Shown in pieces: positions 7,542 through 16,944 of a DNA stretch of 60,180 nucleotides. The position numbers and the translations under genes are program-made. The notes below the pieces were generated by a model. The model ran no database searches. It saw nothing but the letters and a program-made list of their open reading frames with translations, and was not told the DNA's origin. The first letter of the stretch is position 1; each line of letters begins with the position of its first letter. This stretch comes from Fastidiosipila sp. (GTDB lineage Bacteria > Bacillota > Clostridia > Saccharofermentanales > DTU023), in NCBI GenBank assembly GCA_012511175.1, contig JAAZGO010000014.1, forward strand, positions 1-60,180. Direction: 5' to 3'.

Positions 7542-9353
7542 TCAATCGCTCAGCCGGAGAACGCTCATGAAGGCTTCCTGCGGAACTTCGACACTGCCGA
7601 CCTGACGCATGCGTTTCTTGCCTTCCTTCTGCTTCTCCAGCAGCTTCTTCTTTCTTGTGATGTCACCGCCGTAACACTTGGCTGTAACATCCTTGCGATA
7701 AGCGCGGACAGTCTCCCGGGCAATGATCCGCCCGCCGACACTGGCCTGGATGGGGATCTCGAACTGCTGACGGGGGATGTTGTCCCGCAGCTTTTCCGCC
7801 ATGGCCCGACCCCGCTTGTAAGCATCGTCACGGTGCAGGATGAATGTCAGTGCATCCACCTGTTCACCATTGATCATCATATCAAGCTTGACCAGGTCCG
7901 ACACCTGCCAGCCCTTGAATTCGTAATCAAGCGACGCATAGCCCTTGGTATTGGATTTGAGCGCGTCAAAGAAATCATAGATGATTTCATTCAACGGCAT
8001 GTCGTAGTGAAGATTGACCCGGTTTTCATCGACGTATTCCGTATTGACGTAAACGCCCCGGTAATTGTGGCAAAGCTCCATGACGTTCCCAATGTACTCC
8101 TTGGGCAGCATGATCGAGGCTGAGACCACCGGCTCCTCGATGCTGGCGATTTGCTCAGGCCCGGGCATATTGGTCGGATTTTCCAGGGTCTTTTGACTGC
8201 CGTCAGTCATGTTCAGACGGTAGGCTACGGAAGGCGCCGTAGAGATCAGATCCAAATCGAATTCCCTTTCCAGCCGCTCCTGAATAATCTCGTAATGGAG
8301 CAGGCCCAGAAAACCGCAGCGAAATCCAAAGCCGAGTGCGGTCGATGTCTCCGGTTCAAAAGAAAGGGCCGCATCGTTTAGTTGGAGCCGTTCCAGCGCG
8401 TCGCGCAGGTCAGGGTAGTCAGCGCCGTCAACCGGATACATACCGCAAAAGACCATCTGGCGGACCGGTTGGTAACCAGGCAGCGGTTCAGGGGCGGGGC
8501 TTTCTGCCAGGGTGATGGTGTCACCCGGGGCTGTGTCCCTGACATTTTTGATGCTGGCGGTGATGTAGCCCACATCACCCGCGCAAAGGCTTTCGCCGGG
8601 CACCATGGCGGTGGGGCTGAAGGTGCCGAGCGAGGTCACGGTGAATTGTTTTTTAGAGTGCATCATCAGGATTTCATCGCCCAGGGATACTTGTCCCTCA
8701 CGGACATTGACATGGGCAATGACGCCCAGGTAGGCATCATAAAGTGAGTCGAAAATGAGGGCACGAAGCGGCTTTCCCCTGTCACCTGTCGGGGGCGGAA
8801 GATAATCCTTGACGGCTTCCAGCACCTGATCGATGTTGACATCGTTCTTGGCTGAAATCAGGGGGGCATGGGAAGCATCGAGGCCGATCACTTCCTCGAT
8901 CTCATGGCGGACCTCTTCAGGTCTTGCAGCCGGCAGATCAATTTTGTTGATGACCGGGAGCACTTCCAAACCCGCATCTATGGCCAGATAAGCATTGGCC
9001 AGGGTCTGGGCCTCAACCCCCTGTGACGCGTCAACAATCAGGATGGCGCCATCGCAGGCTGCCAGGGATCGTGACACCTCATAATTGAAATCGACATGTC
9101 CCGGTGTGTCAATCAGGTTGTACACGTAGCAGCTTCCGTCCGCCGCCTTGTATTCCATGCGGACGGCACGGGCCTTGATGGTGATGCCGCGCTCACGCTC
9201 GATGTCCATGTTATCGAGGACCTGATCCAGCTTTGACCGGGCTGAATATGCGCCGGTGTGCTCAATCAGGCGGTCGGCCAGCGTTGACTTGCCGTGGTCG
9301 ATGTGGGCAATCACGCAGAAATTTCGGATGTGATCTGAAGCTGTGCCTTGCAT
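7542..9353 (-). CDS. lepA: elongation factor 4 (back-translocating GTPase LepA)
   Basis: A 603-residue translational GTPase that remodels stalled or mistranslocated ribosomes. G1 [10 protein letters not shown] is near residue 16. The switch region [19 protein letters not shown], the NKID motif ([12 protein letters not shown]) and the SAK motif follow. Domains II, III and V are complete, and the LepA-specific C-terminal domain ends with [20 protein letters not shown] and [15 protein letters not shown]. Length equals the family norm. The start ATG has a GGAGG unusually far upstream (19 bases), and no better in-frame start was seen. It is first of a minus-strand group with the signal peptidase genes upstream. 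Confidence 0.97.
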   Translation of the reverse strand: MQGTASDHIRNFCVIAHIDHGKSTLADRLIEHTGAYSARSKLDQVLDNMDIERERGITIKARAVRMEYKAADGSCYVYNLIDTPGHVDFNYEVSRSLAACDGAILIVDASQGVEAQTLANAYLAIDAGLEVLPVINKIDLPAARPEEVRHEIEEVIGLDASHAPLISAKNDVNIDQVLEAVKDYLPPPTGDRGKPLRALIFDSLYDAYLGVIAHVNVREGQVSLGDEILMMHSKKQFTVTSLGTFSPTAMVPGESLCAGDVGYITASIKNVRDTAPGDTITLAESPAPEPLPGYQPVRQMVFCGMYPVDGADYPDLRDALERLQLNDAALSFEPETSTALGFGFRCGFLGLLHYEIIQERLEREFDLDLISTAPSVAYRLNMTDGSQKTLENPTNMPGPEQIASIEEPVVSASIMLPKEYIGNVMELCHNYRGVYVNTEYVDENRVNLHYDMPLNEIIYDFFDALKSNTKGYASLDYEFKGWQVSDLVKLDMMINGEQVDALTFILHRDDAYKRGRAMAEKLRDNIPRQQFEIPIQASVGGRIIARETVRAYRKDVTAKCYGGDITRKKKLLEKQKEGKKRMRQVGSVEVPQEAFMSVLRLSD

Positions 9354-9385
9354 GAGTCGTTTGATTCTATTTCCTCCCTGGAGAG

Positions 9386-9979
9386 TTATCTGGGCTTTCC
9401 GATCCGTTCAAGCGGAAGAAAGCGGAAAAACAACTTCCCCTCGATGTCGTCCCGGGAAACAGGGCCAACATCCCGGCTGTCGCGGCTGTTCATCCGGTTG
9501 TCGCCCAGCAGGTAATACTCCTTGTCTCCCAGCAGAAGGTCGGCGTATTCTTTGGCGTGCTCCGATGTCATGACCCCCTCTTCCAGATAGGGTTCATCCA
9601 GAAGCTGGCCATCCACATAAACAAAACCGCCCCGGATGGTAATACGTTCGCCGGGCAGGCCGACAATCCGTTTAATGATCATGATTTCATGGGGGTCATC
9701 AAATCCCCGAAAGGAGTCCGCTGTCACGATATCACCGCGTTTGAGCCCTGAAGGGAAAAGACGGGAGATTTTTTCAACGAAGACCTCATCCTTGTCCTCC
9801 AGGGTCGGGAACATGGAGGAGCCGATGACCGTATTGCGCTGCAAGACAAACTGCGTGAGAGCATAGACAAAAACAAAACAAAGAGCCAGTGTAATGGCAA
9901 ATCGAAGCAAGCGCCGCCAGAAGGGTTCCTTCTCCGGCGAAGGTCTTGTCCGATACTCCTGCTCCTGTTGTTGATTCAT
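9386..9979 (-). CDS. lepB: signal peptidase I, copy A
   Basis: A 197-residue membrane-anchored peptidase that cuts Sec signal peptides outside the membrane. One N-terminal transmembrane helix (about residues 24-46) is followed by the catalytic Ser in GSSMFPTL (Ser55) and the Lys general base in [11 protein letters not shown]. The box E signature [18 protein letters not shown] is intact. It lies 33 bases upstream of lepA and 60 bases downstream of a second signal peptidase gene. The two proteins share most of their motifs, suggesting a local duplication. Confidence 0.95.
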   Translation of the reverse strand: MNQQQEQEYRTRPSPEKEPFWRRLLRFAITLALCFVFVYALTQFVLQRNTVIGSSMFPTLEDKDEVFVEKISRLFPSGLKRGDIVTADSFRGFDDPHEIMIIKRIVGLPGERITIRGGFVYVDGQLLDEPYLEEGVMTSEHAKEYADLLLGDKEYYLLGDNRMNSRDSRDVGPVSRDDIEGKLFFRFLPLERIGKPR

Positions 9980-10039
9980 CTTCTTTTGATCCTCAACCCG
10001 CTTCCTGCGCGCCTGACCAAGACTGACCCTGCTTTTTCC

Positions 10040-10720
10040 CTATTTGGGTTTCCCCACCCTGTCGAAGGGGAAAAACCGCAAAATCAGGGAACCGATGATA
10101 TCTTTTTGAGAGAAAGGCCCTACATCCCGGCTGTCGCGGCTGTTCGGCCTGTTGTCCCCCATCAGGTAGAATTGATCCGGCCCCAGTATGAGATCCGCAT
10201 ACTCCGCCACTCGGGCATCGGTCAGGACCCAGTCATCGAGATAGGCTTCATCCAGCTTTTGACCATCGATCCATACAGCCCCCTCTTTGAGAGTCACCCG
10301 TTCGCCCGGCAAACCGATGATCCGCTTAATGATATACTCCCGGCCGCCGTTTGCCAGACGCTCACGTGTAGCGACGATGACAATGGATCCACGTTTCAGG
10401 CCGGACGGAAAAAGCCTGGAGATTTTTTCAACAAAGATCTCGTCCCTGTCTTCCAGGGTCGGGAGCATGGAAGTGCCAATCACGGTGTTATGCTGCAGGA
10501 CAAAATGCCTGATAAGCAAGACTATAAGGGCTGTCAATAGGAAAGTGTAAACCAGCGACAGCCATTTCCGCCCAACCGGTTTTGGACCAGCCCTTTTCAC
10601 TTTTTTGACTGGTTTGGCATCCAGGCCTGCAAAATAGGCTTCAAGACTGATGTGTTCGGCAGATTCAGCTGACCGCTCTTCGTCTTTCCGCTTCATCTCC
10701 CGGTTCAGGGCGCGGGTCAT
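10040..10720 (-). CDS. signal peptidase I, copy B
   Basis: A paralogue of the next gene downstream, with the same Ser (IGTSMLPTLEDRDE) and Lys (YIIKRIIGLPGE) motifs and the signature [18 protein letters not shown]. It differs by a longer cytosolic N terminus (about 60 residues, charged and Lys/Arg rich) before the single transmembrane helix. ATG 10720 is preferred because AAAGGA lies nine bases upstream. A GTG at 10738 overlapping the aspS stop is the alternative. Tight coupling to aspS suggests one transcript through copy A and lepA. Confidence 0.93.
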   Translation of the reverse strand: MTRALNREMKRKDEERSAESAEHISLEAYFAGLDAKPVKKVKRAGPKPVGRKWLSLVYTFLLTALIVLLIRHFVLQHNTVIGTSMLPTLEDRDEIFVEKISRLFPSGLKRGSIVIVATRERLANGGREYIIKRIIGLPGERVTLKEGAVWIDGQKLDEAYLDDWVLTDARVAEYADLILGPDQFYLMGDNRPNSRDSRDVGPFSQKDIIGSLILRFFPFDRVGKPK

Positions 10721-10734
10721 TTCGTCCGATCCTT

Positions 10735-12558
10735 TCACTCCGGTACAGCATCAGGCAATGCTTCACCTGTTTCAACCCCTGCTTGAAGGGCCAGCCCCAG
10801 TTCATCAAGCTGCTTTTGAGCGACGAAATAGGGGGCTCCGGTCATGAGGGAGGAGGAATTTTGAACTTTGGGGAATGCGATCACCTCCCGGATGCTTTCC
10901 TCTCCTGTCAGAAGCATGACGATCCGATCCAGCCCGTAGGCCAGTCCACCGTGCGGCGGTACCCCGTACTTGAAGGCCGACAGCAGAAATCCGAATTGGT
11001 TTTCAGCCTGCTCTTCAGTAAAACCGAGGATTTTGAAGATCTGTCTTTGCAGCCCCTGGTCGTGGATCCGGATGCTCCCTCCGCCCAATTCCGTTCCGTT
11101 TAATACCATGTCGTAGGCACGCGCCCTGGCTTCTTGCGGGCAGGTCTCGAGAAGTTCCAGATCTTCTTCCATAGGAGAAGTGAAGGGGTGGTGTTTGGCG
11201 ACGTATCGCCCCGCCTCCTCCGACCATTCAAGCAGGGGAAACTCCGTCACCCAACAAAACTCAAACTTTCCCGAAGGAATCAGACCGCGCCGTCCGGCCA
11301 CCTCCAAACGCAGAGCACCCAGCGCTTCAAGTGCCGTTACCCGGTCGGTGTCAGCCACCAATAGAAGCTGTGCCGATTCATCACTTCCCGCTTTGGCCAG
11401 AGCTTTTTTGACAAAATCCGCGTCAAGGAATTTGGCAAGCGAGCCGCGGCTCTTGCCATCTTCACCGATTGAAAGCCATGCCAGGCCTTTGGCCTTCGTG
11501 TCACGTTTAACAAAGAGCGCCAGATCATCGAGTTCCCGCCGCGACATGGAGGCACCGTCAGGAACGGCAATGGCTGCCACCAGACCGCCCTTGGCGACCG
11601 CCTCGGAAAAGACGCGAAAGGATGTTTTCCCGGCCAGATCTGACAAGTCGGCGATCTCCATGCCAAACCTGAAATCAGGCTTGTCAGTCCCGAACCGGGC
11701 CATGGCCTCCCGCCAGCTGATCCGCCTGATGGGCCGCGCAATCTCAATGCCCAGGAACTCACGCATCAAGGTCGCAAGGTAGCGCTCATTGGCATCCATA
11801 ACCTCATCTTCGGTGACAAAAGCCATTTCAATATCAATCTGGGTAAATTCCGGCTGACGGTCGGCGCGAAGATCCTCATCTCTGAAACAGCGGGCAATCT
11901 GCATGTATTTGTTATAGCCCGCCAGCATAAGGAGCTGCTTATAGAGCTGGGGCGACTGGGGCAGGGCGAAAAACCGTCCCGGAAATACACGCGAAGGAAC
12001 CAGGTAGTCGCGGGCACCCTCCGGCGTGCTCTTGATCAGCATGGGCGTTTCGACATCAATGAAACCCTCCCGGTCGAAAAAATCCCGGGTGATTTTGGTG
12101 ATCCGGTGGCGGGCCAGAAGTTTCCTCTGCATGTCGGGGCGGCGGAGATCAAGAAAGCGGTATTTCAGGCGCAGGCTTTCATTCACATCCAGATCTTCCT
12201 CGATATAAAAGGGCGTCGTCTCCGCCTCTGAAAGAATACGCAATTCTGTCGTATGAAGTTCAACCCTTCCCGTCTTCATGGCCGGGTTGACGGCGCTTCT
12301 TTCCCGCAGGACGCCCCGGGCAGCCAGGACATACTCGCTGCGGACACCGGCTGCTTTCGTCCGGGCTTCCGGTGGTGAATCGTCATCAATGACAATCTGA
12401 ACCTCACCCGCGATATCGCGCAGGGTGATGAACAAAAGGCCGCCCAAATCACGCTGCTTGTGGCACCATCCCATCAAGGTCAGCTCACGGCCGACCATGG
12501 ATTCCGTCACTTCACCGCAAAGGCAGCTGCGCCGCCATCCGCCCATCGATTCGCTCAT
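10735..12558 (-). CDS. aspS: aspartyl-tRNA synthetase
   Basis: A 607-residue class IIb synthetase charging tRNA-Asp. An N-terminal OB-fold anticodon domain (residues 1-110, LTLMGWCHKQRDLGG and LFITLRDIAGEVQIVID) precedes motif 2 (QIARCFRDEDLRADRQPEF) and the bacterial GAD insertion (about 300-400). Motif 3 is HGGLAYGLDRIVMLLTGE. Length is normal for bacterial AspRS. GGAGG sits four bases before the ATG. Whether it also charges tRNA-Asn cannot be read here; no gatCAB genes are in this window. Confidence 0.97.
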   Translation of the reverse strand: MSESMGGWRRSCLCGEVTESMVGRELTLMGWCHKQRDLGGLLFITLRDIAGEVQIVIDDDSPPEARTKAAGVRSEYVLAARGVLRERSAVNPAMKTGRVELHTTELRILSEAETTPFYIEEDLDVNESLRLKYRFLDLRRPDMQRKLLARHRITKITRDFFDREGFIDVETPMLIKSTPEGARDYLVPSRVFPGRFFALPQSPQLYKQLLMLAGYNKYMQIARCFRDEDLRADRQPEFTQIDIEMAFVTEDEVMDANERYLATLMREFLGIEIARPIRRISWREAMARFGTDKPDFRFGMEIADLSDLAGKTSFRVFSEAVAKGGLVAAIAVPDGASMSRRELDDLALFVKRDTKAKGLAWLSIGEDGKSRGSLAKFLDADFVKKALAKAGSDESAQLLLVADTDRVTALEALGALRLEVAGRRGLIPSGKFEFCWVTEFPLLEWSEEAGRYVAKHHPFTSPMEEDLELLETCPQEARARAYDMVLNGTELGGGSIRIHDQGLQRQIFKILGFTEEQAENQFGFLLSAFKYGVPPHGGLAYGLDRIVMLLTGEESIREVIAFPKVQNSSSLMTGAPYFVAQKQLDELGLALQAGVETGEALPDAVPE

Positions 12559-12595
12559 AGTCCTCCCCCTGTGGATTCCGGACCCGGAAACCCGC

Positions 12596-13852
12596 CTAAC
12601 TCCTGTCTTTCAAATACTGGCCAACTTCCGAAAGAGAAAGCCTTGTTTCACTTCCATCTGACATCTTGCGCAGGCTTGCCTGAGCCAGGGATACTTCCTC
12701 TTCGCCAAGCACCAGGATGTAAGCTGCCCCCATACGATCAGCCGCTTTCATCTGTGCGCGGATGCTCCGGTTCATCAGATCCGTCTCAACAGCCAGCCCC
12801 TCCCCGACCAGCGTCTTGGCCAGAGCCAGGGCATCAGCGGAGGTCGAAGGGAAGGAGGCAATGTAAAGGTCGGGTCCCGCAGGACTTCCCAAGACAAGCC
12901 CCTGGGCTTCCATTTCCAGCATGAGTCTTTCCACTCCCATGGCAAAACCCACCGCCGGCACGTCAGATCCGCCAATCTCCCGGACAAGGCCGTCGTAGCG
13001 GCCTCCTCCGCAGATAGAGCCCTGGCTGCCGACATTTTCCGAGATGAATTCGAAAACCGTTCGCGTATAGTAATCAAGGCCGCGGACAATCAAAGGGTTG
13101 ACCACAAATTTGATCGCCTGTTTTTCCAGCGCTGCCTGTACCCGGTCAAAGTGCAGCCGGCAGTCATCACAAAGGTAATCCAGCTGCACCGGGGCACCCG
13201 CTGCCAGGCTGCTGCAGTAGTCTTCCTTGCAATCAAGCATACGCAGGGGATTGCGGTCAAAGCGGATCTGACAGTCGTCACACATCCGGGGAAGTTCGGG
13301 CCGATAATAGTCACGGAGCGCCTTCTTGTAAGATTCGCGGCAAGCCGGACACCCGATGCTGTTGATTTCCAGCCGGACCTCCCCAAGACCAAGTTCGGCA
13401 AAATACGCATCGAGCAGGCCGATCACTTCCGCATCGGCCTCTGCTGCCCCTGCGCCGAAAATTTCACAGCCGAACTGCCAAAACTCCCGGTAGCGCCCTT
13501 TTTGCATCTTCTCGTAACGGAACATGCTCATGTTGTACCAAAGCTTGACCGGGGCAGGCCGGGAAGCCATCCCGTGTTCAACAAAGGCGCGCGCCACGCC
13601 GGCGGTGCCCTCGGGACGAAGCGTCAGGCTCCGGTCACTTTTGTCCAAAAATGTGTACATCTCCTTGCGGACAACATCACTTGAGTCCCCGACGCCACGG
13701 ACAAAGAGCTCGGTATACTCGAAAGCGGGCACCCGGATCTCACCATAGCCGTAGCGGCGGCAGATATCCGCGAACGCCCGCTCGAGGAACTGGCGCTTTG
13801 CTGCCTCTTCGGGCAGGATGTCCTGAGTCCCGCGGGGAGCTTTCAGGTCCAT
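12596..13852 (-). CDS. hisS: histidyl-tRNA synthetase
   Basis: A 418-residue class II enzyme that charges tRNA-His. It opens MDLKAPRGTQDILPEEA, the classical HisRS start. Motif 1, motif 2 (FRYEKMQKGRYREFWQFGCEIFG split over residues 110-132), the histidine-specific GLDYYTRTVFEF near residue 262, and motif 3 (AVGFAMGVERLML) are visible. The C-terminal anticodon-binding domain is complete. AAGGAGG lies five bases before the start. It precedes aspS by 37 bases, the common hisS-aspS pair of Firmicutes. Confidence 0.97.
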   Translation of the reverse strand: MDLKAPRGTQDILPEEAAKRQFLERAFADICRRYGYGEIRVPAFEYTELFVRGVGDSSDVVRKEMYTFLDKSDRSLTLRPEGTAGVARAFVEHGMASRPAPVKLWYNMSMFRYEKMQKGRYREFWQFGCEIFGAGAAEADAEVIGLLDAYFAELGLGEVRLEINSIGCPACRESYKKALRDYYRPELPRMCDDCQIRFDRNPLRMLDCKEDYCSSLAAGAPVQLDYLCDDCRLHFDRVQAALEKQAIKFVVNPLIVRGLDYYTRTVFEFISENVGSQGSICGGGRYDGLVREIGGSDVPAVGFAMGVERLMLEMEAQGLVLGSPAGPDLYIASFPSTSADALALAKTLVGEGLAVETDLMNRSIRAQMKAADRMGAAYILVLGEEEVSLAQASLRKMSDGSETRLSLSEVGQYLKDRS

Positions 13853-13928
13853 GACGGCCTCCTTGTGCTGTTTTTTGATTTTGATATATCAAGTCATTTT
13901 ATCACAGCGAGGCTGCCGGCAAGGGCCT

Positions 13929-14573
13929 TCAGCGGTGAAGGAGCGGACTTAGCTTCTTGTAAATCAAACCGACAATCACGGAAACCACGATCCCCTTCAT
14001 CAAGTTGAAAGGAATAAAGACCCAGAGGATCAGGGATGGCAGCCCGGTCACCAGGGTATTGCCGGCGGCATGGGTAGCCGCAACAATCCCTTCCATGGAA
14101 AAGCCCATGACTGAAATGTAAAAGGGGATGGTGAAAAAATAGTTGATCAGGGCTCCCGACGCGGTCAGCGCCAGGGTTCCGGCCGCCATGGAGAGGATGG
14201 CACCGCCCCGCGTTTTCTTGTGTTTGTAGATTAGGCCTGCCGTACCGACGAAGAAACTCCCCATGATGAAGTTGGCCAGCTCACCGACCATCAAGGTATG
14301 GGTTGCCGGCAGGTGGGCAATATTCTTGATCAGTTCAACGGCAATGCCGGCCAGCGGCCCCATGGCAAAGGTTGCCAGCAGAGCCGGTATCTCGGAAAAA
14401 TCGAATTTCAGAAAACCCGGAAACAGGGGAAGGGAAATCTCCAGGTACATGAGGGCGATGGCAGCTGCCGACAGGATGCCGGTCTTGGCCATCCAGGCGG
14501 TCTGCCTTCGCCGCCTCTGATTAGGCGGGACGATCGCCTTCGTTTGCTCCTGCGAATTCAAAGTCTCTTTCAT
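13929..14573 (-). CDS. ribU: ECF transporter riboflavin-binding S component RibU
   Basis: A 214-residue integral membrane protein with about six helices, the substrate-binding S unit of an ECF vitamin transporter that works with shared EcfA/EcfA'/EcfT (not in this window). Family signs include FLKFDFSEIPALLATFAMGP, IKNIAHLP and FIPFNLMKGIVVSVIVGLIY near the C terminus. An FMN riboswitch directly upstream makes riboflavin the likely substrate. ATG 14573 has GAGGTG eight bases upstream; the longer open frame runs back into the riboswitch and is not translated. Confidence 0.92.
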   Translation of the reverse strand: MKETLNSQEQTKAIVPPNQRRRRQTAWMAKTGILSAAAIALMYLEISLPLFPGFLKFDFSEIPALLATFAMGPLAGIAVELIKNIAHLPATHTLMVGELANFIMGSFFVGTAGLIYKHKKTRGGAILSMAAGTLALTASGALINYFFTIPFYISVMGFSMEGIVAATHAAGNTLVTGLPSLILWVFIPFNLMKGIVVSVIVGLIYKKLSPLLHR

Positions 14574-14630
14574 GTGTTTGCACCTCGCGGCCAATACCGC
14601 TCCCTTTCTCGGATTATCGGGCCTCCCGGG

Positions 14631-14660
14631 AAAATAAAAGTGCCCCGGTAATCCGGGGCA
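14631..14660 (-). terminator. rho-independent terminator of the FMN riboswitch
   Basis: On the minus strand TGCCCCGG and CCGGGGCA form an 8-bp stem with a four-base loop (14641-14660), followed by ACTTTTATTTT. It lies between aptamer and ribU start, so FMN binding should favour this terminator and lower ribU expression. Confidence 0.85.
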
Positions 14661-14677
14661 ACGATCAGCGATCTCGC

Positions 14678-14797
14678 TTCCTCCCATTCAGACTTTCACT
14701 GCCGGCCCGGGATTCCCACCCTGTCATGCATCCAGCTCGCGGGCTCGTCCCTTGATAAGGGCATCACCGCCGGTGGGAAATTGCACCCCGCCCCGGA
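14678..14797 (-). promoter_or_regulatory. FMN riboswitch (RFN element)
   Basis: The minus strand carries the conserved RFN segments in order: GGGGCGGGGTGCAATTTCCC and ACCGGCGGT at the 5' side, the AGCCCGCGAGC helix in the middle, then GGGTGGGAATCCCGGGCCGGC, AGTGAAAGTCTGAATGGGAG and a closing strand. Paralogous RFN elements bind flavin mononucleotide. With the terminator that follows, this is a transcriptional OFF switch for ribU. Confidence 0.95.
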
Positions 14798-14806
14798 AAC
14801 ATCCCT

Positions 14807-14812
14807 ATGATA
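14807..14812 (-). promoter_or_regulatory. probable -10 element for ribU
   Basis: TATCAT on the minus strand lies about ten bases upstream of the aptamer, placing transcription start right at the riboswitch 5' end. No strong -35 is visible at 17 bases (TTTCAT at best), so this rests mainly on position. Confidence 0.45.
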
Positions 14813-14840
14813 ACAAAAGACCGGGCTGAATGAAAGAGAC

Positions 14841-16397
14841 TCAGCAAAGCAAGGCTTCCCCCAGTGAATCAATCAGGTCTTCGGGCGTCACCGCGATCTC
14901 GGACAGACACCTTTCCGACGCAATATCAGCGGCCAGGCCGTGAAGGTAGACAGCCCGCCTGACAGCATTCTCCGTCGAATCACACTGGGCGGCCAGGCCG
15001 GCGATCATGCCCGTCAGCACATCTCCCGAACCGCCTTTGGCAAGCCCCACATTTCCCGTGGTATTTATATAGGCCTTGCCATCCGGCATGGCAATAACGG
15101 TCGCCATGCCCTTAAGCACAATAATGGAGGCCGTTTGTTCAGCAAGCCGGCGTGCAGCTTCCAGGCGGTCCTGATGCAAAAGCTTCTCGTTTTTCGGCGC
15201 CAGGCGCAAATATTCTCCCGGATGGGGCGTCAATACAGCAGGCGGAAATCCTTTCCGGCTCCGCTCCTTCAGGAGACTGGAGGCATTTTTCATCCGCGCA
15301 AGTGCGTTCAGGCCGTCTGCGTCAATAATGATCGGCATGGGCTGCCCAAGGAGATGTTGAATGGCTTTTTCCACCCAGGGATCCGACCCCGCTCCCGGTC
15401 CGACCGCAATGGCGTCTGGTTCGGGCAGCTCATGCTTTGTCTCTTCCCCCTCCTCGGGTACAGCGGAAAGGAGAGCAGATGGAACGGCTCCCGCTATGAT
15501 GGGCAGTGATTTCTCCGGCGCCCGGATCATGGTATAGCCCACACCCATCTTTTCGCCGGCACGGGCGGCCAGGATCAGGGCTCCCGTCATACCCTCGTGG
15601 CCGCCGATCAGCAAGAGACGGCCAAACTGCCCCTTGTGCCCGTCGGGCTGGCGTGCTTCAACCGGGCCGCCGGCTGTTTCCTCATTAAGTTCGGTGACGC
15701 GGCGGCGTCCTTCCAGGACTTTTTCAACAAAGCCATCGGTCATGCCGAGAGGAAACTCCAGGACTTCACCGGCATAAAGCAGGCCGGGATGTGTTATGAG
15801 ACCAATTTTCTTGCGCCCGAAAGTGCAGGTGAAATCAGCCTCCACCGTCTCCCTGATTGCCTGGCCGGTATTGGCATCTACACCGCTCGGGATGTCGCAG
15901 GCGATAATAAGGCTGCCAGCTTCCTTCAGTGCTGCCAGCGCTTTCAAGGCCGCGAGTGCTTCTTCGGGCAACTCCTTGTCCGTCTTGAAGCCTGTGCCAA
16001 AAAGAGCGTCGATCGTCACCAGGGGATATTTTTCTGAAAGCTCATCCAAGCTATTGATGACCCGCCCGCCCAGAATTCCGTAAGCCTGGCGGTTGACAGC
16101 CGCATCACCGGACATTTTTCGTCCGGGATGGGCCTCAAGGACAGCCACCCGGTATCCAGCTGCCTGCAGCTGACGTGCCGCCGCCCAGCCGTCCCCGCCA
16201 TTATTCCCTGTACCAGTAATGATGAGCACCTCGATTTCATCTGCCTCTGTGGTTTCAAAAGAGTCCAGCAGACTGCCGGTCAGCCCTGCCAAACCCGCTG
16301 CAGCCTGCTCCATCAGGACGGCAGAAGGGAGCCCGGTCAGCTTGCAAAACTCCCTGTCCAGTTCCTGCTGCTCTTCTCTAGTCAATAGCCTGTTCAC
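14841..16397 (-). CDS. nnr: bifunctional NAD(P)H-hydrate epimerase / ADP-dependent dehydratase
   Basis: A 518-residue fused repair enzyme that restores NAD(P)H from its hydrated form NAD(P)HX. The N-terminal YjeF_N epimerase domain (about 1-215) carries ITGTGNNGGDGWAAARQL and IDALFGTGF. The C-terminal dehydratase (about 235-515) is ribokinase-like, with LLIGGHEGMTGA, VLTPHPGEYLRL and the nucleotide motif GLAKGGSGDVLTGMIAGL. GTG 16397 is chosen: AAGGAG stands seven bases upstream, and the earlier ATG lies inside the trxA terminator. It sits in tandem below trxA. Confidence 0.94.
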   Translation of the reverse strand: MNRLLTREEQQELDREFCKLTGLPSAVLMEQAAAGLAGLTGSLLDSFETTEADEIEVLIITGTGNNGGDGWAAARQLQAAGYRVAVLEAHPGRKMSGDAAVNRQAYGILGGRVINSLDELSEKYPLVTIDALFGTGFKTDKELPEEALAALKALAALKEAGSLIIACDIPSGVDANTGQAIRETVEADFTCTFGRKKIGLITHPGLLYAGEVLEFPLGMTDGFVEKVLEGRRRVTELNEETAGGPVEARQPDGHKGQFGRLLLIGGHEGMTGALILAARAGEKMGVGYTMIRAPEKSLPIIAGAVPSALLSAVPEEGEETKHELPEPDAIAVGPGAGSDPWVEKAIQHLLGQPMPIIIDADGLNALARMKNASSLLKERSRKGFPPAVLTPHPGEYLRLAPKNEKLLHQDRLEAARRLAEQTASIIVLKGMATVIAMPDGKAYINTTGNVGLAKGGSGDVLTGMIAGLAAQCDSTENAVRRAVYLHGLAADIASERCLSEIAVTPEDLIDSLGEALLC

Positions 16398-16416
16398 GGG
16401 AAGTCTCCTTTTTACG

Positions 16417-16453
16417 AAAAAACCCACGCGCGATGTGTTTGATCACGCGTGGG
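16417..16453 (-). terminator. rho-independent terminator after trxA
   Basis: CCCACGCG and CGCGTGGG form an 8-bp stem on the minus strand, followed by six T residues at 16417-16422. It separates trxA from the downstream repair gene and rules out translation of that gene from the more upstream ATG. Confidence 0.85.
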
Positions 16454-16475
16454 CCCTCACATCAGTTATTTATAT

Positions 16476-16796
16476 CTAGCCGACGTGCTTGTCGAGCACC
16501 CTTGCCACATCGTCATAGGGCCTGGCCCCGACGAGCTGATCCACCACCTTGCCGCCCTTGAAAATGAAGAGGGTCGGAATGCTGAAGACACGGTATTTCT
16601 GCGCGAGACCCCGCTCCTCATCGACGTTGACCTTGCCGATGACAGCCTTTCCAGCGTAGTTTTTCGCCAGCTCCTCGACGACCGGGGCAACCATCCTGCA
16701 GGGACCGCACCATTCAGCCCAGAAATCAATCAAAACAGGAAGGTCACTTTTGATAACCTTCTCCTCAAAATTATCCTGTCTAAGAATCTCCATCAT
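16476..16796 (-). CDS. trxA: thioredoxin
   Basis: A 106-residue classical thioredoxin, the general disulfide reductase of the cytoplasm. It has [10 protein letters not shown] with the CGPC redox pair near residue 30, then the cis-Pro segment [12 protein letters not shown], and ends RVLDKHVG. Start ATG 16796 (the first of two adjacent Met codons) has GGGAG seven bases upstream. An extension to 16862 is open but lacks a ribosome site. A single transcript ended by the hairpin at 16417-16453 is likely. Confidence 0.95.
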   Translation of the reverse strand: MMEILRQDNFEEKVIKSDLPVLIDFWAEWCGPCRMVAPVVEELAKNYAGKAVIGKVNVDEERGLAQKYRVFSIPTLFIFKGGKVVDQLVGARPYDDVARVLDKHVG

Positions 16797-16944
16797 CTTG
16801 TTTCTCCCATCCTTTTTTCTCGTTATGCCTGGACGGCGCAACCTGTTTCTCTTCCCGTCCATGATAAAACGACACTAGCGAAGACGATAGTGTCACCCGT
16901 TACCGCTGAACTTCAAAAAAGACCCCGTTCCGCTGACCTGAAAA

